64,000 nt of DNA from an uncultured Porphyromonas sp. Its GTDB lineage: Bacteria > Bacteroidota > Bacteroidia > Bacteroidales > Porphyromonadaceae. The first letter of the stretch is position 1. Each line of letters begins with the position of its first letter. Shown here piece by piece: positions 47,069-55,176 of this stretch. A program made the translations under genes and the position numbers. The stretch covers positions 12,936-76,935 of the forward strand of contig CAJPPK010000007.1 of NCBI GenBank assembly GCA_905372565.1, in the 5' to 3' direction. The notes under the pieces were generated by a model. That model was given only the letters and a program-made list of their open reading frames with translations, searched no databases and was not told the origin of the DNA.

Positions 47069-47560
47069 ATGAAGCCAGATGTTCCTTCGATGGACGAGCG
47101 CCGAAGGCAACTGATCATTCGGAATGAGCTCTTCTTTACAGAGCTCCTCGCCCGCATCGCAGAGGGTAAGCGTCCCCGTATACGCCCTCGGGGATCGAGC
47201 ATGCTTCCCTTCATCCGTGGAGGGAAGGATACGGTGGATCTAAGTGCACTCACAGAGGATTCGCTGCAGGTAGGACGCATTGTCCTAGCTCATATCCCCC
47301 AGGGCTACCTTGTGCATCGTATCGAGCGCATCGATGGTGACCGCTTCACGCTGCGGGGCGATGGTAATCGTGAGCAACGTGAGTACTGCACCCGTGAGCA
47401 GATCCTTGCTGAGGTCGTCGAGGTGCAGCGTGGCAAGCGCTCTATCCGCCCAGGCGATCGCCTCTGGTGGTGCTATGAGCATCTGTGGACGAAGAGTCCC
47501 TTTTGGCGTCGCTGGATCCTAGCGGTCTATCGGCGTACACTCCTTCGCTGGGGCCTCTAA
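47069..47560 (+). CDS. S24/S26 peptidase-like protein
   Basis: 163 aa. GSSMLPFIRGGKDTVDL (active-site Ser region of the signal peptidase/LexA clan) and YLVHRIERIDGDRFTLRGDGN match the S24/S26 family. The residue opposite the serine is His (in VHRI), as in SipW-like signal peptidases, rather than Lys. The C-terminus is strongly aromatic and basic (FWRRWILAVYRRTLLRW), possibly a membrane-associated helix. It lies 10 bp after the HprK-related gene. Processing of a modified peptide is an inference. Confidence 0.8.
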   Translation: MKPDVPSMDERRRQLIIRNELFFTELLARIAEGKRPRIRPRGSSMLPFIRGGKDTVDLSALTEDSLQVGRIVLAHIPQGYLVHRIERIDGDRFTLRGDGNREQREYCTREQILAEVVEVQRGKRSIRPGDRLWWCYEHLWTKSPFWRRWILAVYRRTLLRWGL

Positions 47561-47616
47561 GGGGAGGCCTATTGAGCCAAGGAGCTTTCCCTATCACCTT
47601 TTAATTCTCTTCCTTT

Positions 47617-48423
47617 TTGATGAAGCTTTTAGCTCTTGATATTGATGGTACGCTCATCACCCGAGCGCACCAGCTGACCGATGGTGTTCGCTCTGCTCTG
47701 ATTGATGCCCAGCGTATGGGCAAGGTGCGTGTGATCCTAGCATCCGGTCGCCCTACCCCTGCTCTGCATGCGCTGAGTGAAGCGCTCCAGCTAGCCCAGT
47801 ATGGAGGCTATCTGATGCCCTTCAATGGGGGAAAGATCGTCGAGGTGGCTACGAAGCGTGTGATCTCTACTCAGCTACTCGATGCCGATCTTATCCCACA
47901 GCTCTACGCCCTGACGCAGGAGTTCGGAGTCAATATTCTGACCTACACAGAGGAGTATATCCTGAGCGAAATCGAAGGAGACCCCTATGCTGAGAAGGAA
48001 GTCACGCTGACAGGTATGCCGCTGAAGGTCGTACCTAGCTTCGTCGAAGCCGTCCAAGAGTTGGTCCCGAAGTGTCTAGCTGTGGGTCCCCTGGATCGCC
48101 TAAAGCCTTTGGCCGAAGCTGTAGAAGCTCGCTTAGGAGATCGTGTATCTGCCTTCCGCTCGAGCGACTTTTTCCTTGAGCTCGTACCGAAGGGTGTGAA
48201 CAAGGGTGCATCACTGGAGCGTCTCCTTCCTCTGCTAGGTAAGACGCCAGCGGATCTGATCGCTATGGGGGATAACTACAATGATGTCGAGATGATTCGT
48301 CTAGCAGGCACAGGAGTGGCTATGGGCAATGCACCTCAGGATATCCAAGCTATAGCAGACTTCATCACCCGCTCCAATGAGGAGGATGGCGTAGCCTATG
48401 CCCTAGAGCAGCTACTCCCGTAG
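47617..48423 (+). CDS. Cof-type HAD-family phosphatase
   Basis: 268 aa. HAD motif I ALDIDGTLI, motif II in ILASGRPTP, and motifs III/IV in KGASLERLL and MGDNYNDVEMI with the acidic pair, plus a C2 cap (about 80-190), give the Cof/YidA class of sugar-phosphate and nucleotide phosphatases. The substrate is not predictable. A long hairpin follows the stop. Confidence 0.9.
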   Translation: MMKLLALDIDGTLITRAHQLTDGVRSALIDAQRMGKVRVILASGRPTPALHALSEALQLAQYGGYLMPFNGGKIVEVATKRVISTQLLDADLIPQLYALTQEFGVNILTYTEEYILSEIEGDPYAEKEVTLTGMPLKVVPSFVEAVQELVPKCLAVGPLDRLKPLAEAVEARLGDRVSAFRSSDFFLELVPKGVNKGASLERLLPLLGKTPADLIAMGDNYNDVEMIRLAGTGVAMGNAPQDIQAIADFITRSNEEDGVAYALEQLLP

Positions 48424-48442
48424 CTTCTCTCACATAAGAGAT

Positions 48443-48495
48443 ACAGCACCGCCCCCTGCTCGCTACTTCTGGTAGTGGGCAGGGGGCGGTGCTGT
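48443..48495. terminator. Hairpin between convergent genes (HAD, DUF4248)
   Basis: Perfect 17-bp arms ACAGCACCGCCCCCTGC (48443-48459) and its complement (48479-48495) around a 19-nt loop. No T tract follows, but the position suggests a two-way terminator. Confidence 0.65.
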
Positions 48496-48504
48496 TGGGG
48501 AGGC

Positions 48505-48762
48505 CTATGCCTGACGGGAGATCTGGTCGAATTCCTCAGGTGTGCCTAGATGGCGCAGGAGCACCTGCACCATGCTGGGTGGTAGCATCCGCTGGCGAGG
48601 GCGGAATCCCAGCTTTTGTAGCTCCGAGAGCAGCAGGGGATCCTGGCGGATGAGTAGGCGGAAGTGGCGGCTGGCTAGGTCAGCTCGCTCCTCGGGGAAG
48701 TACAGACAGGCGAGCTCCTTCATTACATAGGTACGGAAGGCGATCGAAGGGGGAGTCTTCAT
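48505..48762 (-). CDS. DUF4248 protein
   Basis: 85 aa. FRTYVMKELACLYFPE near the start, RHFRLLIRQDPLLLSELQKLGF and a C-terminal VLLRHLGTPEE fit DUF4248, a small Bacteroidota family of unknown function, often near mobile or accessory genes. It is mostly helical. No promoter was recognised upstream. Confidence 0.75.
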   Translation of the reverse strand: MKTPPSIAFRTYVMKELACLYFPEERADLASRHFRLLIRQDPLLLSELQKLGFRPRQRMLPPSMVQVLLRHLGTPEEFDQISRQA

Positions 48763-49061
48763 CGGTCTCTAGAGAATAAAAAGTGAGTAAATAAAGGGTA
48801 TACAAGAGCACGAGGTATAGGTGGTGCTTCCCGTGGTCTTCTACAAAGGAACGACAATTCTTGCCCGCTGTCAAGCACTGTCACTAAATAAATTTCTTGC
48901 TCAAATAGGCTCCTCCGAGGCCTCCACATAGACTGGCTTTTCCTGATCGGAGAGAGGTGCGTGAGAGGTCTCACTAAGCCCTTGCTGGAGGTGTGCTTGG
49001 TTATGATCCTCCCTATCTGATAAGGGGGGCTAGCGGGATTCCTTATTGGGAGTGGGGCGGT

Positions 49062-49145
49062 CGCTATATACCCAACTGCACGATCACGATATACGTATTC
49101 GATGTGTCACAATATACCCAATGACGAAGTCAGAATATACGTAAC
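49062..49145 (-). repeat. 23-bp-period motif array 1
   Basis: ATATA occurs at 49066, 49089, 49112 and 49135, exactly 23 bp apart. Read on the minus strand the units are ACG or GGG followed by TATATNNTGAC, then about 9 variable bases. A matching array in opposite orientation lies at 52487-52572. Confidence 0.8.
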
Positions 49146-49260
49146 CTGGTGGCTCTAGATAATGCTCTCTCTCTACGGAGCTAGGGTGTGTGTGGTAGAC
49201 GGGGTGAAGGTGTGAGGTAAAACAGGGTAGCTCACACCATGCACTTCCTCGATAAAACAA

Positions 49261-49301
49261 TCAGGCTACCCATTAGGCTTGAGTGCCTATGGGTAGCCTG
49301 A
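49261..49301 (-). terminator. Terminator after the lipoprotein gene
   Basis: TCAGGCTACCCA (49261-49272) pairs with TGGGTAGCCTGA (49290-49301), with an inner AGGC/GCCT stem. On the minus strand it runs into TTGTTTTATC. Confidence 0.75.
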
Positions 49302-49337
49302 CTGCTACTTCTTTAACTAGGAGTTCGGGAGGCTCCT

Positions 49338-49823
49338 TTAACGCCCCACCCGCTGGAGAGAGAAGGTCTTGTTCTTATCGAATGGATAGAAGGTGAGGAG
49401 CGTCTTCGACTCATTAAGGATCGCATCGGTGTAGAGCTGCTGTACGATGGGAAGCACCTCTGTGCCCGTCAAGACCTTCTCCGTAAGGGCGGACATGGAG
49501 GCAGGATTGATGTGCACCCCACCATTGTAGTAGCGATAGGTGGTCGTTAGCGTGGTCTCCTGCTCACGTCGCACGGTGTTAGAGCCGGAGCCGTTGGACT
49601 GACTTGTTATGGAGCCAAAGCCTACGGTGATGGTGGCCTTCCCTCCACGCTCGAAGGATAGGAGAATATCGGTCGTGGTTCTCCCTCCTCCTGCTTTGTT
49701 CTGGAGGTTGCGTAGCTGCCACTGGGTGCCCGTGATAGGCGTCGTGGCTGGGAGATCATCGCCACAGGAGCTGAGCCCGAAGGTGATCGCCATGAGGAGC
49801 AGGAGTGTCTTGAAGAGCTTCAT
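49338..49823 (-). CDS. Lipoprotein, unknown function
   Basis: 161 aa. A signal peptide with lipobox ends TFGLSSC (Cys20). The mature part starts near TGTQWQLRNLQNKAG and has repeated beta-type segments (TTDILLSFERGGKATITVGF) and a C-terminal FYPFDKNKTFSLQRVG, suggesting a small beta-barrel, possibly lipocalin-like. No family is recognised with confidence. It is flanked by the two 23-bp-period arrays together with the OmpA pair. Confidence 0.72.
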   Translation of the reverse strand: MKLFKTLLLLMAITFGLSSCGDDLPATTPITGTQWQLRNLQNKAGGGRTTTDILLSFERGGKATITVGFGSITSQSNGSGSNTVRREQETTLTTTYRYYNGGVHINPASMSALTEKVLTGTEVLPIVQQLYTDAILNESKTLLTFYPFDKNKTFSLQRVGR

Positions 49824-49900
49824 CGGATGTTTCTATTAAATCAAGTGAATAGCCCCCTGAGGGAGGGTTATGGGGATATATTGTTTACCTCTCTAACGTG

Positions 49901-49908
49901 CGAAGATA
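49901..49908 (-). promoter_or_regulatory. Weak promoter box for the lipoprotein gene
   Basis: On the minus strand this reads TATCTTCG, one base off TAnnTTTG (the same T-to-C change as in the leader duplication copy 1), 77 bp before the ATG. Confidence 0.3.
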
Positions 49909-49950
49909 CACCTTCTGTATATAAAGGGCTAGTTTAACCGATATTTACGC

Positions 49951-49958
49951 TATCTTTG
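49951..49958 (+). promoter_or_regulatory. Promoter -7 box for the tandem OmpA genes
   Basis: TATCTTTG followed by TGG, 53 bp before ATG 50012. No clear -33 element. Confidence 0.55.
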
Positions 49959-50011
49959 TGGCATCCATAACTAGTACAATCAGTCACTATTTTAAATAGG
50001 TATTACGAATT

Positions 50012-51148
50012 ATGAAGCTAAAGCACACGCTGCTCCTCTTAGCCGGACTATCCAGTTTCGCAGCTAAGGCTCAAACGATGCAGCCCTCTATGACGGATGC
50101 TCCTGCTCACCGCGTTGCTTTCGAGCACAAGCCCGGAGCTAACTACTTCATCACCCTCGGTGGTGGGGTCGGTGCTATGTTCCTCGAGGGGAACAACAAG
50201 CCCTCACTCACAGACCGTCTCTCTTGGAATGCGTCACTGGCTATCGGCAAGTGGCACAATCCCTACTATGCTACTCGTCTGAAGCTCGTCGGTGGGGAAG
50301 CCTTCACCTATCAGAACTTCACGGGTCTGCGTAACAAGAACTACTTCGTCGGTGGTCACTATGACTTCCTCTTCGATGTAGTCAACTACTTCTCCAGCTA
50401 CCAGCAGGACCGTGTCTTCCACCTCATCCCCTTCGTCGGTGTAGGCTATGAGTACAAGTTCGATCACACGGATCCTAAGCTCACCAACACGCACCACGTG
50501 ACGGCTAACGCTGGTCTCCAGCTGAACTTCCACGTCGCACCACGTGTAGATCTCTTCCTCGAGGGAGAAGCTAGCTACAGTGGTCTGAATGTGCGCTACC
50601 ACTACCGTCCTAACTACTCCAATGCCTTCCGTGTATCTGCACAGGCAGGTATCGGATTCCGTCTCGGTAAGCAGGGCTTCAAGGCTGTAGAGCCTCTTGA
50701 TCAGGCTTACATCGATGGCCTCCAGAATCAGCTCAATGCCCTCCGTGCAGAGAATGCAGAGCTCTCCAAGCGTCCTGCTAACTGCCCCGATGCATCTATG
50801 ATGGCTCCTGTAGAAGCTGCCTCCGATCGCTTCGTAGCTGATAAGTCCATCCTCTTCGCTCAGGGTCAGTCTAAGGTCTCCAAGGATCAGCTCATCACGG
50901 TCTTTGACGCTGCTGACTTCGCTCTCAAGGGAGAAGGTAGCCTTGTCGTCACGGGCTATATCGCTAAGAACGAAACTCGCTTCAAGGGTCTCGCTGAGAA
51001 GCGTGCTAAGGCTGTCGCTACCCTACTTACCGACCAGTATGGTGTCGCTGCTGACAAGATCACGGTCGAATGGAAGGAAGCAGATGAAGCCCCTTATGGC
51101 TCTGCTCAGCTCGGCTGGAACCGTGTCGTGATCATCCGCTCTAAGTAA
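50012..51148 (+). CDS. OmpA-family protein, first of a tandem pair
   Basis: 378 aa. Signal peptide to AAKAQ (about 21). A barrel region (about 35-235) is followed by a linker NQLNALRAENAELSKRP with conserved cysteine in NCPD, then an OmpA-like domain with FAQGQSKVSKDQL, VVTGYIAKNETRFKGLAEKRA and VVIIRSK at the end. The arrangement equals the paired Pgm6/Pgm7 (Omp40/41) proteins of Porphyromonas gingivalis, which form heterotrimers and fix the outer membrane to peptidoglycan. In place of the canonical peptidoglycan-binding core, the GYIAKNET segment is divergent. Confidence 0.88.
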   Translation: MKLKHTLLLLAGLSSFAAKAQTMQPSMTDAPAHRVAFEHKPGANYFITLGGGVGAMFLEGNNKPSLTDRLSWNASLAIGKWHNPYYATRLKLVGGEAFTYQNFTGLRNKNYFVGGHYDFLFDVVNYFSSYQQDRVFHLIPFVGVGYEYKFDHTDPKLTNTHHVTANAGLQLNFHVAPRVDLFLEGEASYSGLNVRYHYRPNYSNAFRVSAQAGIGFRLGKQGFKAVEPLDQAYIDGLQNQLNALRAENAELSKRPANCPDASMMAPVEAASDRFVADKSILFAQGQSKVSKDQLITVFDAADFALKGEGSLVVTGYIAKNETRFKGLAEKRAKAVATLLTDQYGVAADKITVEWKEADEAPYGSAQLGWNRVVIIRSK

Positions 51149-51182
51149 TCCCTGCTAACCGCAATAGACAACCAACGCTCTA

Positions 51183-52343
51183 ATGAAGACGAAAATAATG
51201 ACGCTCGCCCTAGCGGCTCTCGCTGCTAGTGCGCTTCAGGCTCAAGAGCCCGCTCAGAAGCCTGCATATAAGACTTCCTTTGTCAAGGATGGTAAGGCTC
51301 ACTGGTTCCTCGAAGTCGGGGATGCTGCTACCATCAGCCTCGCAGGGAATAACCGCGATGTGAACTTTACTGACCGTGTGAGCCTGCTCAACCCTAGCTT
51401 GGCTATCGGTCGCTGGTCTACGCCTGCCTTCGGGATGCGTCTCTCGCTCCAGGGTGGTAAGACCTTTGACTACGCTCGTCCTGCAGGTCTGTGGGCTGCT
51501 GCCACTACGACCAACGGCTACCTCCGTCATGATGTGACCTATGGTTTCGCTCAGTACGACTTCCTCTTTGACCTCGTTAACTACTTCGCTCCTTACAAGG
51601 AGAACCGCTTCTTCCACGTCATTCCCTTCCTCGGTGTCGGTCTTGGCTACAAGCATGAAGTAGAAGCTATCCATGTCAAGGACAAGAGCCATCGCTTCAG
51701 CCCACTCGCTGATGCTGGTCTCCAGCTCAAGCTCCGTCTCGCTCGCTTCGTAGACTTCAACCTCGAAGGGAAGATCACGGCTTCTGATCTCCGTCTCCCA
51801 TCACAGGAGGATCACGTGAAGTCAGGTACGGACTTCATCGCTCAGGCTGGTGCTTCGCTGACCTTCCACCTCGGTCGTAAGGCTTTCGAAGCTATCACGC
51901 CTAATGACGAAGCGCTCATCGCTGACCTCAACGGACAGATCAATGCCCTCCGTGCAGAGAATGCAGAGCTCGCTAAGCGTCCCGTTCGTTGCCCAGACGT
52001 AGAGATCCCTGTCGCAGACTCTAAGGTCATCGGTAATGTCATCTACTTCCGCCTCAATAGTGCTGTAGTCGACAAGAACCAGATGATCAATGTCTACAAC
52101 ATCGCTGAATACGCTAAGAGCAATACCGAGACGATCACGCTCGTAGGCTATGCAGACCGTCAGACCGGTAATCCTAACTACAACATGGCTCTCTCTAAGC
52201 GCCGTGCTGAAGCTGTAGCCGACATCCTCGTGAAGAAGTATGGTATCTCTCGCGATCGTCTTAAGATCGATTGGAAGGGTGATACGGTACAGCCTTACGC
52301 AGAGAATGTCTGGAACCGTATCGTCCTCATGAGCGCTGAATAA
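51183..52343 (+). CDS. OmpA-family protein, second of a tandem pair
   Basis: 386 aa, 34 bp after the first copy and clearly its paralogue. Signal peptide ASALQAQ (about 21). The barrel is followed by GQINALRAENAELAKRP with a CPD motif and a canonical OmpA-like domain: VIYFRLNSAVVDKNQMINVYN, VGYADRQTGNPNYN with the peptidoglycan-binding Asp/Arg context, and LSKRRAEAVADILVKKYGI. Co-expression with the first copy and hetero-oligomer formation are expected from the Pgm6/Pgm7 precedent. A terminator follows. Confidence 0.9.
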   Translation: MKTKIMTLALAALAASALQAQEPAQKPAYKTSFVKDGKAHWFLEVGDAATISLAGNNRDVNFTDRVSLLNPSLAIGRWSTPAFGMRLSLQGGKTFDYARPAGLWAAATTTNGYLRHDVTYGFAQYDFLFDLVNYFAPYKENRFFHVIPFLGVGLGYKHEVEAIHVKDKSHRFSPLADAGLQLKLRLARFVDFNLEGKITASDLRLPSQEDHVKSGTDFIAQAGASLTFHLGRKAFEAITPNDEALIADLNGQINALRAENAELAKRPVRCPDVEIPVADSKVIGNVIYFRLNSAVVDKNQMINVYNIAEYAKSNTETITLVGYADRQTGNPNYNMALSKRRAEAVADILVKKYGISRDRLKIDWKGDTVQPYAENVWNRIVLMSAE

Positions 52344-52376
52344 GCAGCTCTTCGTAGACGGTATTCTCCGTATTCT

Positions 52377-52415
52377 ACTCCCTCATCCGTAGGCGATCGC
52401 CTCGGGTGAGGGAGT
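52377..52415 (+). terminator. Terminator after the OmpA pair
   Basis: Perfect 9-bp arms ACTCCCTCA (52377-52385) and TGAGGGAGT (52407-52415) with an inner GC-rich palindromic loop; no long T tract. Confidence 0.6.
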
Positions 52416-52486
52416 ACTCGTTTCTGTAGCTGGAGAGCGTGGGTCTATCCCTAACTTAGTATGATATATAGCCTGCTAGCGGAGTT

Positions 52487-52572
52487 AGGTATATTGTGAC
52501 AGTGTGGTCGGGTATATTCTGACTCCTCGGTTACGTATATAGCAATGAAGCTGCCACATATATGGTGACTAA
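52487..52572 (+). repeat. 23-bp-period motif array 2
   Basis: TATAT occurs at 52490, 52513, 52536 and 52559, exactly 23 bp apart, with TATATTGTGAC, TATATTCTGAC, TATATAGCAAT and TATATGGTGAC. Same motif as array 1 but on the opposite strand; a further TATATAGCC lies at 52465, 25 bp before the first unit. Confidence 0.8.
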
Positions 52573-52651
52573 AGAGTAGAGCTTAGATGGGTAGGCAAGT
52601 AGGATAGAGGAGCGCAGGGGACTGCAGGGTGAAGTACTCCTGCTTTTTGTG

Positions 52652-52659
52652 TAAGTTTG
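52652..52659 (+). promoter_or_regulatory. Promoter -7 box (TAAGTTTG) before the DUF805 gene
   Basis: TAAGTTTG fits TAnnTTTG and lies 68 bp before ATG 52727. Confidence 0.4.
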
Positions 52660-52726
52660 TAATCATAAGTGGCAGTCCATCTTCTGGGAAGAAGCCCTGG
52701 ACTACTGCAGTAAAAGTGTTTGTTTC

Positions 52727-53278
52727 ATGGATCAATATACCCTCTTCCAGCATTTCCAGAGGTGCTATAGTCAGAAGTTCCTCTGCTTTACAGGTCGTTC
52801 TCGGCGAAGAGAATTCTGGGGCTTTGCTCTCTATTATGGTCTTGCGACGCTTGCCACGATGCTACTGCTTCTCGGGGCTAGATTCTATATCCTCTATGCC
52901 AATAGCTCGGTGATGCTCTACGTGATGGTCATGCTCTGGGGAGTGCTACAGCTCTTTCAGGTGGCGTCGCTTCTCCCCTTGCTGGCGGTCACGACACGTC
53001 GGCTACATGATGTGGGACGAGCGGGCTGGTGGCAACTCATCGCCTATATCCCAGCTCTACTTCTGCTGGCCTTCTATGTGTGGATGACGTATGGGCTTTC
53101 TCCTTTACTACTAGTCGTCTTGGTTAGTAGTGGTGCTAAGGGAGTGCTATGGCTTGGAGGGATCCTACTAGCACTTACCTTGGTTGGGGTCATCACTCTC
53201 CTTGTTTTCCTTGGTCGTCGTGGAGAGCAGACCGAGAACAGCTACGGTCTGAGTCCCTTGCTAGAGATAGCAAACTGA
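52727..53278 (+). CDS. DUF805 membrane protein
   Basis: 183 aa. The start FTGRSRRREFWGFALYYGLAT, a hydrophobic pair of helices, then TTRRLHDVGRAGWWQLIAYIP and two more helices (four in all) match DUF805, an inner-membrane family of unknown function. The last 15 residues are hydrophilic. A reading frame beginning at 52629 on another frame overlaps it and is not real. Confidence 0.87.
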   Translation: MDQYTLFQHFQRCYSQKFLCFTGRSRRREFWGFALYYGLATLATMLLLLGARFYILYANSSVMLYVMVMLWGVLQLFQVASLLPLLAVTTRRLHDVGRAGWWQLIAYIPALLLLAFYVWMTYGLSPLLLVVLVSSGAKGVLWLGGILLALTLVGVITLLVFLGRRGEQTENSYGLSPLLEIAN

Positions 53279-53358
53279 CCGATCTTATAGTTATAATAGA
53301 CTAGAGCGTATACCTTCTATAGAAGAGTACTGCCAATTAATCATATCTCATTATCCTT

Positions 53359-55086
53359 ATGAAAAGCGTTTGTAATCGATTCTCTTGTTGGATAGATTAT
53401 GTGACCCGTGTTTACGAGCTACGTATTGTAGCGCTTATTTTATTCCTTATCCAGCTTCTCCCTGTTGTCTATTATTACATAGAGCGTAGCCGTTTACCCT
53501 ATGCCGGAGAGTTTGTTTATCAGGGAATTAGTTTAATATCATGGACGGTGATCCCAGTCCTACTGATTGCTTTGTTCCCCTGGGGAAGATTACGTAAGGT
53601 GCTGACCGTGGTTGCCTTTATGCTCTATGCCTTCCTCATGCTCTTTGAGGTCTTTCTAGTCTATTCCTATAGTTCCCTCTATACAGACAGCATAGCCCTG
53701 AATATCTTAGCTACCAATCCGGGGGAGGCATCTGCATTCTTGGAGCATCTAAATTATCGAGTCTTTATTATCCCTCTAGCCGTCTTATTGCTATTAGGGA
53801 TAGGCCTCTTTCGCTTCCATAGATGTCGTAGTAGGCTCTCTTCCAAGTGGTCTACGATCTTGACCTTGGTATGTTTTCTCCCGGTGCTATTAAGTGTCTT
53901 CATCGTACAGCCTACGCAGAGGAAGACGAACAGCTATCTCTTCATGGCACCCGTGGAGCGCTTCTATGTGGGGACGACTACGTGTATCCATGATGCACAA
54001 GAGCTAGAAGAGTATGCTCGTCAGATGACGCAGTTGGATTTGGGAAATATTCGGAAAACGAAGGATTTGAGAGGTGTAAATGTAGTGGTTGTCGTAGGCG
54101 AATCCATGCGTCGAGACTACATGCATTGTTATGGTTATCCATTAGCTAATACTCCAGCACAGGATTCCTTGATTGCCACGGGAGATCTGATCCCTTTCAC
54201 CGATGTCGTCTCATCGGCATCTTGGACTACAGGGTCCGTCTCGCAGGCGATGAGTTTCTATCGCCGGGATAAGGAGGATGAAGCATGGTATCACTACCCC
54301 AGTCTACCTTATGTGATGAGTAAGGCCGGTTACTACTCCTATTGGCTTAGTAACCAAGAGAAGCAGGGGGCAGGATTGCAGCCTATCGCTACGCTTACGA
54401 CCACAGCAGACAGTGTGCGCTTTGCGAAGAATCGAACAGTCGGAGATTGGGATGCTGCGTATGACCTAGACTTGATCCCATTACTCCCGAGATTTAATAA
54501 ACTCCCTCAAGGAAAGCATTCGCTTTTCCAAGTGATTCATCTGATGGGATCACACACCCCTTACAACGTGCGCTCTATTCCTCAGCTATCTCCATTCAAG
54601 GTAGAAGATCTTCCCAGTACTTTGCCTAATGGAGCTCCGATGCCACAAGATATGAGGCGGCGCGAGATTATACGTGACTACGTAAATTCTATACGTTATA
54701 ATGACGAGGTGATACGCCAGATTATTGCTCATTTCTCAGAGGAGCCCACACTGCTGATATATTTCTCTGATCACGGGCAGGTACTCTTTGAGAATCCTAG
54801 TCGCCCTGACTATTATGAGCATGAGGTCTCTTTGCCAGGGGTTGTCGTCCCATTCTTAGTCTACTGTAGTCCTAGCTTACGTAAGGCTCATCCTGAGCTT
54901 TATGACATCATTCAGCGAGCTAAGGGGCGGAGAATTATGAATGATCTCTTCTCTAATAGTCTCTGCGGGCTACTCGGGATCCAGTTGAAGTACTATGAAT
55001 CTCGGTATGATTTCTTCTCGGACGACTATGATGAAGGGCGTAAACGTCTTATCATAGGTTATGATGGTACACCGATAGATCTCTAG
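53359..55086 (+). CDS. Phosphoethanolamine transferase-like enzyme, second copy
   Basis: 575 aa. Five N-terminal membrane helices (about 15-200) precede a sulfatase-fold periplasmic domain: VVVVGESMRRDYMHCYGY (metal-binding Glu), SASWTTGSVSQAMSF with the probable Thr nucleophile, and YFSDHGQVLF with the metal-binding Asp-His. A MGSHTPYNVRS segment in the middle is typical of the family. It shares domain layout with the enzyme at 1310 but little sequence; it is more AT-rich than its neighbours. Transfer of phosphoethanolamine to lipid A or a glycan is likely, not proven. Confidence 0.83.
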   Translation: MKSVCNRFSCWIDYVTRVYELRIVALILFLIQLLPVVYYYIERSRLPYAGEFVYQGISLISWTVIPVLLIALFPWGRLRKVLTVVAFMLYAFLMLFEVFLVYSYSSLYTDSIALNILATNPGEASAFLEHLNYRVFIIPLAVLLLLGIGLFRFHRCRSRLSSKWSTILTLVCFLPVLLSVFIVQPTQRKTNSYLFMAPVERFYVGTTTCIHDAQELEEYARQMTQLDLGNIRKTKDLRGVNVVVVVGESMRRDYMHCYGYPLANTPAQDSLIATGDLIPFTDVVSSASWTTGSVSQAMSFYRRDKEDEAWYHYPSLPYVMSKAGYYSYWLSNQEKQGAGLQPIATLTTTADSVRFAKNRTVGDWDAAYDLDLIPLLPRFNKLPQGKHSLFQVIHLMGSHTPYNVRSIPQLSPFKVEDLPSTLPNGAPMPQDMRRREIIRDYVNSIRYNDEVIRQIIAHFSEEPTLLIYFSDHGQVLFENPSRPDYYEHEVSLPGVVVPFLVYCSPSLRKAHPELYDIIQRAKGRRIMNDLFSNSLCGLLGIQLKYYESRYDFFSDDYDEGRKRLIIGYDGTPIDL

Positions 55087-55176
55087 CGTATGCTGTGTGA
55101 TCCTCAAATGGTGCGCTCCTATAAGTCGAAATATGAGGGAAGTTTGAGTGTATATCTTGTTAAGTTTTGAAGTAGC

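Larger units (their letters stand above)
48763..49337. other. Intergenic region with 23-bp-period repeats
   Basis: No gene is seen in about 575 bp. It contains a 4-unit array of ATATAC-type motifs with an exact 23-bp period (49062-49145) and a terminator for the lipoprotein gene (49261-49301). The rest (48763-49060) shows no clear structure. Confidence 0.6.
52344..52726. other. Intergenic region with the second 23-bp-period array
   Basis: No gene. It contains a terminator (52377-52415), motif array 2 (52487-52572) and a TAAGTTTG promoter box (52652-52659) 68 bp before ATG 52727. A short reading frame starting at 52629 has no recognisable product. Confidence 0.6.

Noticed and set aside
49062..52572. 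The 23-bp-period arrays as CRISPR arrays
   Set aside because: Conserved parts are only about 12 bp with 11-bp variable gaps, there are four units per array, and no cas genes are present.
52629..52913. A 94-codon frame overlapping the start of the DUF805 gene
   Set aside because: It reads in a different frame from the well-supported DUF805 protein and lacks any domain.
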